Shown: in pieces, positions 42,891-52,552 of the stretch
How positions within the stretch are numbered: position 1 is the first letter of the stretch
Layout of the letters: each line of letters starts with the position of its first letter
NCBI GenBank assembly: GCA_023055355.1
Contig: JALJCS010000029.1
Span: forward strand, 7,255,001 to 7,319,000
DNA: 64,000 nucleotides
DNA from: Agelaius tricolor
Taxonomy: Eukaryota > Chordata > Aves > Passeriformes > Icteridae
Direction: 5' to 3'
Notes under the pieces: model-generated
What the model was told of the DNA's origin: nothing
The model's database searches: none
Seen by the model: only the letters and a program-made list of their open reading frames with translations
Program-made: the position numbers and the translations under genes

Positions 42891-44586
42891 CAGTACCTGA
42901 CTGAGAGCTCTGCAGAGAGGCAGGGGACCAGGACTGGAGGGTGCCCCTGGGTCCCTCCTGGCCGGGGGTTTCCATCAGTTCCTTTCCTCAGGAATGGCAG
43001 CTCTGGCTCTGCTTTTGGGAATTGTGGCCCTTGTCCACAGGGCTGCAGGGCGGGGAGGGGAGCAGCAGGAAGCTGGGCTGGATGCACAGGGAAACCCTGG
43101 GCTTTGGAGTCCTGGCAGTGGCACTGGGAATCTCCCCTTCAGCAGCAGAGAATTTCCTTGGGCTGCTTTCGAAGGCTGGGCTGGGCTGAGCTGCTCACCC
43201 TGGAGCACCACAGAGGGGTTTCTGTGGGGCAGGAGGGATCCAGGTGGATCCAGAGCCTGCAGCACTCCCTGTTTCCATTTCTGAGTGCAGAACCTCCCGA
43301 GCTGATCTTTGGAACCTGCCTGGGGATGGTCACACACCACGGCCGTCAGTTCTGTGACCAATCTGATCCATCTCTAAATGCACTCCTTGTAATCAGCAAT
43401 CTGTTTGCTGTAACTGCAGCCACCACTACGTGACCAGGACATGATCTAATTAAATGCAACATGTTAATGATCCCCTACATGGATTAGTGATCCTGTAATG
43501 AATGGCAGAGCTACACCACAACTCTGCTTGGTCTGGCTGGGGCTTGGATTTTAAAATTATTTGCTCCATTTAATGGCCAAATAATTAATGATAAATCCGT
43601 GCATGACACTGCTGTAAAACCCTTGATGAAACCTGCTCTGAGAAGGACACCAAGCTCAGCCCAGGTGGGAGAAACGAGAATGAATTCAGCTCCTGCATGG
43701 ATGAGGGTTGGTAGGAGGCTGAGCTGCAGATCCGGGCTTGCTCTGTCAGCTCCAGCTCTCCTGTTTTGTTGCCTCATGCACAAAAACAGCCCCGGGGATG
43801 GAGCTGGGGCATGGATGGAGCAGCGGTGACACCTGAGAGCTGCAGTGATTTGCTGGGACGTCAGCCCTGAGATTCCCTGTGATCTGCTGCAAACCTCGTG
43901 GCAGATTAAAGACACAGACCGGGAACTCGGAGACAGAGCTGGCTGCGACTTGAAACAATCCCATAAATATTTATTTGTGCACAGCTGCTCTCGTGGGGGA
44001 CTTGCAAGGGGACTCCATCCCCCTTCCCTTTTGATTCCTACAAGTCCCATAAATTGTCATTTTTTTGACCACTGCTTTATTTAATAGCTTGGCTTCAAGT
44101 TAGACATGAGGAAAAGGAATAAATAAATAAATGAATGGTTTGGTAGGAGTTCATCACGTGAAGGGAACAGACTTTCTCAGCAGGGGCTGAGTGGAGGCTG
44201 ATCCTGCCTTGGGGCAGCAGAGCCCCCAGAAGCTTTTCCAGCCCCTTTTTGCCCCAGTTCTGAGGAATCTGTCAAATGCTCGTTGAGTTTTCTCAGCTGT
44301 TGGTGTAAAGTGAAAAACCCAGGCCTGACCCTCGAAAACCAGAGTGTCCTCACACAGAAGGCAGGGGGTGACAGCCAGAGAAAAACAAGCCTGACACTGC
44401 AGCCCTGCTTTCTGTGCTGCTGCCACAGAGCCAGGAGGCACATTCAGACAATTTCTGAGCTGTTTTTTGTTTTGTTTTGAGGGTTTTTTTAGCTTGGCAA
44501 AGTCTGGTAATTGGATTGGTTTCAACTCTTCATTGCTGCTGGCTGATCCTACTGTGGAATCCTTGGTAGTGCTGCTGAAATTGGGG
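42891..44586. other. Non-coding sequence with a candidate regulatory island
   Basis: 43360-43510 is unique and contains CTAATTAAATGCAACATG, TTAATGATCCCC and GGATTAGTGATCC, and it stands out from the GC-rich flank. The rest gives overlapping frames (128-179 codons) on both strands without resemblance to a family. No transposon was recognised. Confidence 0.4.
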
Positions 44587-44925
44587 TTTCAAAATGAGAT
44601 TTGGAGCTGGGGTCCCAAACTGAGATTTGGAGCTGGGGTTCCAAACTGAGATTTGGAGCTGGGGTTCCAAACTGAGATTTGGAGCTGGGGTTCCAAACTG
44701 AGATTTGTTGCTGAGGTCCCAAACTGAGATTTGGAGCTGGGGTTCCAAACTGAGATTTGGAGCTGGGGATCCAAACTGAGATTTGTTGCTGAGGTCCCAA
44801 ACTGAGATTTGGAGCTGGGGTCCCAAACTGAGATTTGGAGCTGGGGTTCCAAACTGAGATTTGGAGCTGGGGTCCCAAACTGAGATTTGGAGCTGGGGAT
44901 CCAAACTGAGATTTGTTTCTGAACC
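44587..44925. repeat. Minisatellite, 26-bp unit, 13 copies
   Basis: The unit is CCAAACTGAGATTTGGAGC followed by TGGGGTT or TGGGGTC. Every third to fourth unit has GTTGCTGAGGTC instead of GAGCTGGGGTT. The regular spacing of this variant suggests that multi-unit blocks were duplicated. Periodic frames on the minus strand are by-products. Confidence 0.95.
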
Positions 44926-45037
44926 AGAGCGATTTTGCTCTCTGCTGGCAGCCGAATTTCCATCACAAAGGAGCCGGGTGAGTGTGCAGAGAACTTGCTC
45001 AGGATGACCTCAGGCTCCTGGATTTGGGGAAGGAACC
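44926..45037. other. Short spacer before the LTR
   Basis: Unique sequence between the 26-bp array and the fourth LTR copy; it ends in the GGAACC target site. Confidence 0.5.
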
Positions 45038-45482
45038 TGTGGTGGTGTTCACAGGGGTCCCAGGACCAGGAAAGAGGCGAGGATCTGACTCCATGTTTCA
45101 AAAGGCTGATTTATTATTTTATGATAATTATGATAATTATATATATAATTATATATATATATAATTTATGATAATTATATATTAATTTATGATATATTAC
45201 ATTAAAACTATACTAAAAGAATAGAAGAAAGGATTTCATCAGAAGGCTAGCAAGCAAGAAGAAGAATGAGAATAAAATCTTGTGACTGACCAAGACAGTC
45301 CGAGCCAGCTGGGCTGTGATTGGCCATTAATCAGAAACAACCACATGAGCCCAATCCCAGATGCACCTGTTGCATTCCACAGCAGCAGATAACCATTGTT
45401 TGCTTTTTGTTCCTGAGGCCTCTCAGCTTCTCAGGAGAAAAGATCCTAAGGAAAGGATTTTTCTTAAAATGTGTCTGTGACA
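45038..45482 (-). mobile_element. Solo LTR, songbird ERVK-like family (copy 4)
   Basis: The 445-bp element begins TGTGGTGGTGTTCAC and ends TGTCTGTGACA. It is flanked by perfect GGAACC copies (45032-45037 and 45483-45488), a 6-bp target duplication. It is about 60 bp longer than copies 1 and 2 because the AT-rich segment (45117-45200) has expanded with TATATAATTA units. Orientation is judged from CCAAT-type and AATAAA motifs on the minus strand. The perfect duplication suggests that it is the youngest of the four. Confidence 0.93.
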
Positions 45483-45746
45483 GGAACCCCACTGGAGAAA
45501 CCTCAGGCAGTGAAAAACCCAGGCAGGGAAGGGTTGGAGCCTCCACAAGGTTGCAGTGATTCCAAGGAGCTCTGGATGCTCAGGAATTGGTTGCTTGGCT
45601 GCTTTGAGCAGGTATTTTATACATATATGTATAAAAACAGCAGCAAAATTGGGGCAGTGCACGCTGCCTTTGCTGTGCTTTGATCAGGCTGTAGCTGCTC
45701 CAGAGCTGCCCTGATTAAATCAGAGGGAAAATAAATTGAAAGGGCT
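45483..45746. other. Short non-coding stretch
   Basis: Unique sequence between the LTR and inverted duplication C. It contains a TATACATATATGTATA palindrome at about 45616. Confidence 0.5.
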
Positions 45747-46150
45747 CCTGTCTGATTCGTGAGACTCTTTCAGGTGTTTAGGGGAGAGAAAAAACATCCA
45801 AGGAAGCAGGAAGAGAGGATTTACCATTTCATTGCCAAGGAAAACTCCTGCTAACACAGAGGGCAGTGAGTGGAGGGGAGGAACTGTGGGATTTCGGTGT
45901 TTGGGGAGCCAAGAGGAAAAACTGAGGAAAAACTGAGGGAAAACTGAGGAAAACTGAGGGAAAACTGAGGAATAACTGAGGGAAAACTGAGGAAAAACTG
46001 AGGAAAAACTGAGGAAAAACCTGAGGGAAAACTGAGGAAAAACTGAGGGAAAACTGAGGGAAAACTGAGGGAAAACTGAGGGAAACACTGCAGCATCATC
46101 AGCACCATGTCCTGCATGGCACAGGGAGGACAACAAAGCAATTTTTCCCT
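45747..46150 (+). repeat. Left arm of inverted duplication C
   Basis: The arm of about 404 bp is repeated in reverse complement at 48098-48552. Shared blocks in order are CCTGTCTGAT, TCAGGTGTTTAGGGGAGAGA, ACATCCAAGGAAGCAGGAAG, TTACCATTTCATTGCCAAGG, AACTCCTGCTAACACAGAGGG, GGAACTGTGGGATTT, a CTGAGGGAAAA array, CACTGCAGCATCA, AGCACCATGTCCTGCA and CAAAGCAATTTTTCCCT. Similarity looks above 90 percent outside the array. Confidence 0.95.
45910..46085. repeat. Minisatellite, 12-13-bp unit, about 14 copies
   Basis: The unit ACTGAGGAAAA or ACTGAGGGAAA lies within the left arm of inverted duplication C. The purine bias on the plus strand is near total. Confidence 0.95.
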
Positions 46151-48097
46151 CTCACCCTGATTTTTAAAGTTTTTCCAAGCCTTCTGGTATTTACATTTTT
46201 GAGTTTCTCACACACTTGATGCAAATAACTTATTGGCTTGCATTCTTTTATAGAAGAAAAAAAACTTTAATAAACTGTTGTTTTGTCCAGTGCCATTGGA
46301 GAGGTGGCACTTTCACCCTAAAACCTGAGCAGCAGCTCAGCTGGGCCACCCAGGCAGGCAGAAATGCTGCTTTTCCTGCCTTACCCTGCTATATTCTTAT
46401 TTTCCTGCCTTATTCTGCTGTATTCTTATTTTCCTGCTTTATTCTGCTGTATTCTTACTTTCCTGCTTTATTCTGCTGTATTCTTACTTTCCTGCTCTGC
46501 TATATTCTTATTTTCCTGCCTTATTCTGCTATACTCTTATTTTCCTGCTCTGCTATATTCTTATTTTCCTGCTTTATTCTGCTATATTTTTATTTTCCTG
46601 CCTTATTCTGTTATATTCTTATTTTCCTGCTATATTCTGGTCAGGGTCCAGAAAACTTGGAAGCATCAGAATAATATAAACCAATGTATAAAGCATTTCG
46701 TCAGAATAATATAAACCAATATATAAAGCATTTCCTTTTCACTCCCTGCTGGCTCTTTCCCCCCATTCTGACCCCGAATTTTTTTGTGACAGTTTGGGAC
46801 GGACAAACAAACCCAAATCTCTTTGTTGGCTGCTGTAAAACACAGGCACCAAAATAAGCAGGGATTTCACTGCAAGAGGCACCAGACCTTCAGGGGATGT
46901 TGCCTCTGGGGGAATTTGTTCAGCAAGAGGTTTTATTTTTAATGTGAAACGTTGGAACAAACCACAGAATTGAAGCTTTTTGGTAAACCTTGCACAGGGC
47001 CCACAGCCCAGCCCGCTCTTTTTGCTGCCTGCTATTATTCATGACCCAGATTTGCTTTTTCTCAATGGGTTTCCCGAGATAAAAATGTGTATTCTGTAGA
47101 AAAAAAAAATTAAAAAAATGGATAAAATAAGTGTATTTCTGCTTTGTAACCAACCAGGCTCCCTCAGAAGTCTCTTTTTTTTTTTTTCTTTTTTTTAATG
47201 AGCAGCACATTTCAGGTGTGCAGCAGAATTTCCTGAATTTCCCAAAGCTGCTTATCAAAATTACCAATTTTAGGCAATGGTAGCAGGCCCAGTTGCAGTA
47301 ATTGGATTATTAGGCAAAGCATGTAGAAATCTCCGTTTCCTCCCCCCTCTAAGAACAATTGTTCCTGCATCTTTTACTGCTGCATTTGGTGAACTTTTGC
47401 TGAGGTTCAGGGCTCTGAGCAGAGCAGCAGAAGCTGCTCAAGTTTCCCTCAGCACCAGGCAGATTCCAGAAAAGCAAAGGCAGGAAAACGTGAGGAAAAG
47501 CTGTCCTGGAAAGGAGGCCAGGCCTTGATTGCAGCCAGTGGCTGAAAGGGGAAGGAACTCGGACAAAAACCCCATCTGGGAGCTCTTCAGTCTGGATTTC
47601 CAGGCAGGCTTGCACGTTGCTCCAATTTCTCTTCTTCCTGCCTTGACCCCAGCATCAAACTTGGCAGACGCGTGTGGGGATCAGTGAGGAGCTCGGCCTG
47701 GAGCTTGGAAACTCCTGAATGAAAACAAAGACGTTTCCTTTATTTATTTTATTATTTATCCCCGGCCAGGCCTGCAGTTCTGGAGGGGGTGACACTGCCA
47801 TGGGGGCAGCACTGATTCCCACATTCCTTGGGAAAACACCCACACGGGGCCCACACAGCAGAAATGTTTCCCTTCGCCCACTCGGTGCTTCCAGCACAGA
47901 TCAGCCTCTCCCTCCTGAGCTGCCCAGCTCTCCTCTCACCCCACACCAGGCTCAGCAGGAAAAGGTTACAATAAATTGGGTTTTTTCGGGGTTTGGGCTG
48001 AGAGGACACACAAAGCTCTGCCCTGGAGCAGCTGGTGTGAGTTCTGCACCACCGCAGCATCCACAGCAACCTCTGCTCCTGAATCCCACTCTGGGAA
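46151..48097. other. Spacer of inverted duplication C, contains a 28-bp minisatellite
   Basis: About 1.95 kb lies between the arms. Apart from the minisatellite at 46360-46640 it is unique. 47260-47330 (GGCAATGGTAGCAGG and GCAGTAATTGGATTATTAGG) is a TAAT-containing island. Poly-T runs lie near 47178 and 47190. No gene was recognised. Confidence 0.5.
46360..46640. repeat. Minisatellite, 20-29-bp unit, about 10 copies
   Basis: The unit TTCCTGCCTTATTCTGCTAT followed by ATTCTTATT varies in length where the ATTCTG part is lost. It is pyrimidine-rich on the plus strand and open in two frames with repeating Phe/Leu/Tyr-rich translations. Confidence 0.93.
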
Positions 48098-48552
48098 GGG
48101 AAAAATTGCTTTGCTGTCCTTCCTGTGCCTGCAGGACATGGTGCTGGTGATGCTGCAGTGTTTCTCTCAGTTTTTCCTCATTTTTTCCTCAGTTTTCCCT
48201 CAGTTTTCCTCTGTTTTCCCTCAGTTTTCCCTCAGTTTTCCTCAGTTTTTCCTCAGTTTTCCCTCAGTTTTTCCTCAGTTTTTCCTCAGTTTTTCCTCAG
48301 TTTTCCCTCAGTTTTCCCTCAGTTATTCCTCAGTTATCCCTCAGTTTTTCCTCAGTTTTCCCTCAGCTTTTCCTCAGTTTTTCCTCTTGGCTCCCTGAGC
48401 ACCAAAATCCCACAGTTCCTCCCCTCCATTCACTGCCCTCTGTGTTAGCAGGAGTTTTCCTTGGCAATGAAATGGTAAATCCTCTCTTCCTGCTTCCTTG
48501 GATGTTTCTTCTCTCCCCTAAACACCTGAAGAACTCCCGCAGATCAGACAGG
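48098..48552 (-). repeat. Right arm of inverted duplication C
   Basis: This is the reverse complement of 45747-46150 and about 50 bp longer, mainly because its internal array has about four more units. The arm ends at AGATCAGACAGG, matching the outer end of the left arm. Confidence 0.95.
48160..48390. repeat. Minisatellite, 12-13-bp unit, about 18 copies
   Basis: The unit CTCAGTTTTCC or CTCAGTTTTTCC is the complement of the array in the left arm. It is longer than its partner and has a few CAGTTATTCC and CAGTTATCCC variants that also appear in the partner as GGAATAACTG, so those variants predate the inverted duplication. Confidence 0.95.
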
Positions 48553-48814
48553 TGGGGCTGTGCAGGGTGCAGGTGAACAGCAGTGATCTGAAAGGTTCTC
48601 CCAGCTCAGAAATGAGAGGAATGGTGGATTTGTCTTTCCAAACCAGCTGTGGGGCTGCTGGTGGATAAAACCAGCACTAGGAGAGAAAAGAAACAATGGG
48701 AAGGATTCCATTTATTGATGAATGGAAAAAGAGATTTGATTTTACAAATAAACTTTAGGTTTACTGAGAAACGAAATTAGACATTGAAAGATGAAAGAGA
48801 CAATGGGGAAGGAA
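48553..48814. other. Short non-coding stretch
   Basis: Unique AT-richer sequence; nothing was recognised. Confidence 0.4.
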
Positions 48815-49052
48815 AACCCTTAAATTACGTAAGAATTAAAAATGAAAAGGGAGGGTTTTACATTAGAGGGGAATCTTTGGGATCAGGTGTTCAGGGAAGT
48901 CTGAACCTCTCAAGTACCTCAGAAATGGGGAAAAACCCCTAAATTCTGTAAGAATTAAAAATTAAAAGGGAGGGTTGTACATTAGAGGGAAATCTCTGGT
49001 ATCAGGTGTGTTGGGGAGTCTGAACCTCTCAAGTACCTCAGAAATGGGGAAA
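48815..49052. repeat. Tandem duplication, about 122 bp, 2 copies
   Basis: Copies at about 48815-48935 and 48936-49052 share TAAGAATTAAAAATGAAAAGG-type, GGGAGGGTT-TACATTAGAGGG and CTGAACCTCTCAAGTACCTC blocks, each ending in AGAAATGGGGAAA. Confidence 0.92.
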
Positions 49053-50239
49053 GAGAGAAGGGAAATGTGGCTGGAAATTGGGATAAAAAGGAGGCTGCAT
49101 CCTCCAAAACTTGGAGAGACCCCAGGGGATGCCCCATGGCCTCTGCCTTTATTGGAATAAAGCCAAAGGGCTCCTCTGTCTCCTGTTTGGACACCAACCT
49201 CTGCTGTTTGTGGGTTCATTTTCCTGACACACATCAGGCCCCACCCTTGGGAGGAGAGCCCCAAACCCACCCAGAGTGGGTGTGGACAAGGACTGAGCCC
49301 GATCCTGGCATGGGGAGCCCTGCCCAGGGCTCAGGGCACAGAGGGGAGCAGAGCTCAGCTCTGCCAGCAGCACTGGGGAGGGCTCTGAGTTTGTTTTCCC
49401 CACGGGGAATCTTTGCTGTTTCCACGTTTGGTGCCTGTGCTGAGCAGGCAGCCTGGAGACGTGGCCTGGGTGGTATCAGGGTGCTCATTGCCTGTGCCAG
49501 GGCTCAGCACAAACATTCTGTGGGAACTGGGGGCCCGGGGAATTGTGTTTACCAGGCACAGAGCCTGGAGATGCTGCTCCTCCTGTTGCCATGGTTACCA
49601 CACTGCTCTGACAATATCAGCAGGAAAATGCTCACATTGATTTCTCCCCCCTCCCCTTGTTTTCCCTCTGAAAGAAAAGATGATACCTGGGAATTAAATT
49701 AATCCCTGGGCTGGCTGCAGTTGTGTTTCCAGCACAGCTCCTGGGGATGGATGCACAGGGATGGATTTTCCCCCTTCTCCCTGTTTGCCACTGCTCCTCT
49801 CCCCTTAACCCTTTGCCTGCCATGGTTTCCAGAAGAAGGCTCGCTCAGGGCTGGGGGAAGAAGGGTTATCCCGGGTTTGATGGGTTCTGTGTGTACTGGG
49901 AGGTGGGCATGATTTATTTAAGGTGAAATTTCCACGCTGTGCTGTTTCATGGGTGCTCTCATTTCACTTCCTAACTCCCATTCAAACCAAGGCAGCTGGG
50001 AACCAATGTAGAGAACAGCACCAAGCTGAATTTGCTGTGTTGTAAGGAGAAATAGAATCACAGGAAGTGGAGCTTGGCCCCTCTGACCTTGTTAATGTGA
50101 CACCCACTCAGGTCTGAGGGCCCAAACCAGGAGTGTCCCCCTGGCACAGTCACTTCTCCATCCTCTGGGCACACCTGGTGCTGTTTGAGGCAGCCTCAGA
50201 ACTGATTGAAACCAGGCTGGTACAAAATTGCTCAGGTGT
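49053..50239. other. Non-coding sequence, no gene recognised
   Basis: A plus-strand frame at 49067-49702 (211 codons) is the longest outside tandem arrays. Its translation is Ser/Gly/Pro-rich with no domain I recognise, and the minus strand is also open there, so I do not call it a gene. Confidence 0.4.
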
Positions 50240-50400
50240 GAGGCACTGGAGCCTGCAGGAGAGATGGAGAGGGGTTTTCACAAGGATGTGCAGTGACAGG
50301 ATGAGGGGAAATGGCTTCAAAGTGACAGGGAGGAGGTTTGGAGGGGATAGCAGGAGAAAACCCTTCCCAAAAAACCCTTCCCTGTGAGGGATGGGGAAAG
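50240..50400 (+). mobile_element. CR1 LINE 3' region fragment
   Basis: The segment has GATGAGGGGAAATGGCTTCAA, GGGAGGAGGTTTGGAGGGGA and AACCCTTCCCTGTGAGGGATGG, in the order of CR1 3' sequences. It lacks the terminal microsatellite and is truncated at both ends. Upstream sequence at 50100-50240 may be an older, unrecognisable extension. Confidence 0.75.
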
Positions 50401-51525
50401 AATCCAAGAGGAAGCTTAATAAGCTTAATTCCTCCTCTTTGCTATTAAAATCAATTTTCCCTCACTGGAATCTGAGAATCCTAAAATCTTCCAGCTCTGA
50501 ACAGGGGGGCAGGAAACTTGCAGGGTGCCAAAGGCTCTCAGTCCATCCCATCAGCAGCCCCCTGACAAACTACAAAATCACATTTGTGTTTTAAAGATAA
50601 CTGCCCTGATCCCCTCCCTGAATCTGGGGTTTCATCTCTGCAGCTCATCCTGAAATGGGAATGGGGGATATTGAGGAGGCACAGAGCCGAGGACGGGGTT
50701 GCTCAGGAATCCCTGGCAATCACTGCTCAGCCCAGATGAATGCAATGTTCCACAGAACTTCTGAGCACCCCTTCTTTGTGCCATTTCAACCTTAAACGTC
50801 CCAGGCTTTTTGTTTATTCCCTAATTTCTGTCCTTCACAGCTTTCTGTCCCTCAGTTTATCCCTCCCACGCTGAAGAACTGAGGCAGCACCCCTGGATTC
50901 CAAACACATCTGTGTCGTTTTTACCTTTGCTGCAGCAAATGAAAATCACCTGCTGCTGCTAATCCCCCTGCCTGGAGGCTTAATGATGCCATGAACTCTG
51001 CAAGGAGAGTTTCTGGTGCTGGATCCAATTATCCAGAGCTAAAGATGACTCAGGGAGGAGAGGGGGATGATGCCAGGCTTGTGTCATCCCGTGGTCACGC
51101 ACAGGAGATGAGCCTTTGAGGGGCTGTGTCACAGATTGCACGGCAAAATCTGCTTCAGGTGGGCAGGGCTGAGGGCTGGGGGGAGAATTTCTCATTCCCT
51201 CAGGCCAGCAGTGGGGAAATGAGGGGCAGGGATGCACAGGGACCTTCAGAAGGGGGACTCGGGCATGGCTGACCCTGCCTGCAGAGCTTCCTCCTGCCTC
51301 ATGGCTCCTGCTCTTTCTCTCTGCTTTTAATTCGCATTGCACACTTTAACCATTCCTGCAGCTCCTTTGGGCTGTTAATTCCTGGAGAATAAAAGCTGGG
51401 TGGGAGCATGGGCTGCAGGAGCTGGGGCAGCTGGGGAACATTCCCTGCTGCTCCCCTGAGCTGGGGCTGCTCTGTGGCCCCAAACAGGGGACAATGGACA
51501 GAACGGGGTGAGCAGAGGAATGAAC
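50401..51525. other. Non-coding sequence, no gene recognised
   Basis: The sequence is unique. The minus strand is open for up to 120 codons near 50980-51342 with no resemblance to any family. No RNA gene or transposon was seen. Confidence 0.45.
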
Positions 51526-51685
51526 CCTCACTCACAGCATGAACCCTCACAGCATGAACCCTCACTCACAGCATAAACCCTCACTCACAGCACAAACCCT
51601 CACTCACAGCATAAACCCTCACTCACAACAATGAACCCTCACTCACAGCATGAACCCTCACTCACAGCACAAACCCTCACTCAGC
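51526..51685. repeat. Minisatellite, 19-bp unit, about 8 copies
   Basis: The unit CACTCACAGCATGAACCCT has variants ATAAACC and ACAAACC, and one unit with CAACAATG. One unit lacks the CACT block. Confidence 0.93.
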
Positions 51686-52252
51686 ACCCCCAGAGCCTTC
51701 TCTGCCCAGGCTCAGCCCCCTCTCTGCTCCAGGCCCTGTCCAGCCTGGCCTGGGTCACTTCAGGGATCCAGGGGCAGCCACGTCCTCACAGGGAAATAAA
51801 AGGGTGGCCCAAGTGATTTGTGTTCGTCCTGGGGGCAGGAAACCTCCTGCATTTCGTGCTCTGCTCCTTCCCAGCCAGGGTGTTTGGTATTTCTGGGAAT
51901 GCTCCTGATTCCCCTTCCAGCCACTGCAGCCCCTCAGATGAGTTCTGCAGAGGCTGGGATGTGAAAATGGAAATGCAGGTCAAAGGCATAAATGCTGCTG
52001 TAACCTCCTCTCACTCCTGTGCTGCCCTGGAACCGACCCAGCCTTGGCTTTTATTTTGTAAAACCAAGGCCCAGCTTCACAAAGGTTTCAAAGGCAGCCC
52101 TCCATGGCCTCCCCTGCATCCACTGGCAGCAGATGGAAATTCCTCCTCTCCCCTCTGCTGGAGCTGGAGCTGAGCCCCTGCAGGGATTCAGTGTCTTTTA
52201 ACACCCTCCATAAATAAAATGTGCTCCCAGGAGAGCAAAGCAGGGGGGTGGG
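51686..52252. other. Non-coding sequence, no gene recognised
   Basis: Unique GC-rich sequence. A plus-strand frame of 117 codons (51820-52173) has no recognisable feature. Confidence 0.4.
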
Positions 52253-52552
52253 AGAGTAGAGGAGAGGAGAGGAGAGGAGAGGAGAGAAGAGAAGAGAAGA
52301 GAAGAGAAGAGAAGAGAAGAGAAGAGAAGAGAAGAGAAGAGAAGAGACTATTCAATAGGCTGTTTCATATTTAGATTTTTCTCACACATGCCATGCACTG
52401 GATGTCACCAACACTCTCCTCTGTCACCCAGACCAATCCACTTATCCAGAGCTTGCACTGGAGCACTCCTGTGATCCCCTTGGAAATGGAGCCAGATGGA
52501 GGGAGGAAGGAAAGAGAAGAAGGGAAGGGAAGGAAGGAAAGGAAGGAAGGGC
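52253..52552. repeat. Two polypurine tracts: (GAGGA)n/(GAAGA)n and (GGAA)n
   Basis: 52253-52348 is almost pure AG, moving from GAGGA to GAAGA pentamers. 52498-52552 is a second AG-only tract of GGAA/GGAAA type. About 150 bases of unique sequence separate them. Such mirror-like purine runs can form triplex DNA. Confidence 0.93.

Noticed and set aside
46360..46640. Hydrophobic periodic frame considered as membrane protein
   Set aside because: The Phe/Leu/Tyr pattern simply reflects the pyrimidine-rich repeat unit.
49067..49702. 211-codon plus-strand frame
   Set aside because: The opposite strand is also open, the composition is GC-driven, and there is no recognisable domain.
51526..51685. Regular short repeats considered as a CRISPR array
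   Set aside because: The units are head-to-tail without unique spacers, and the host is a bird.
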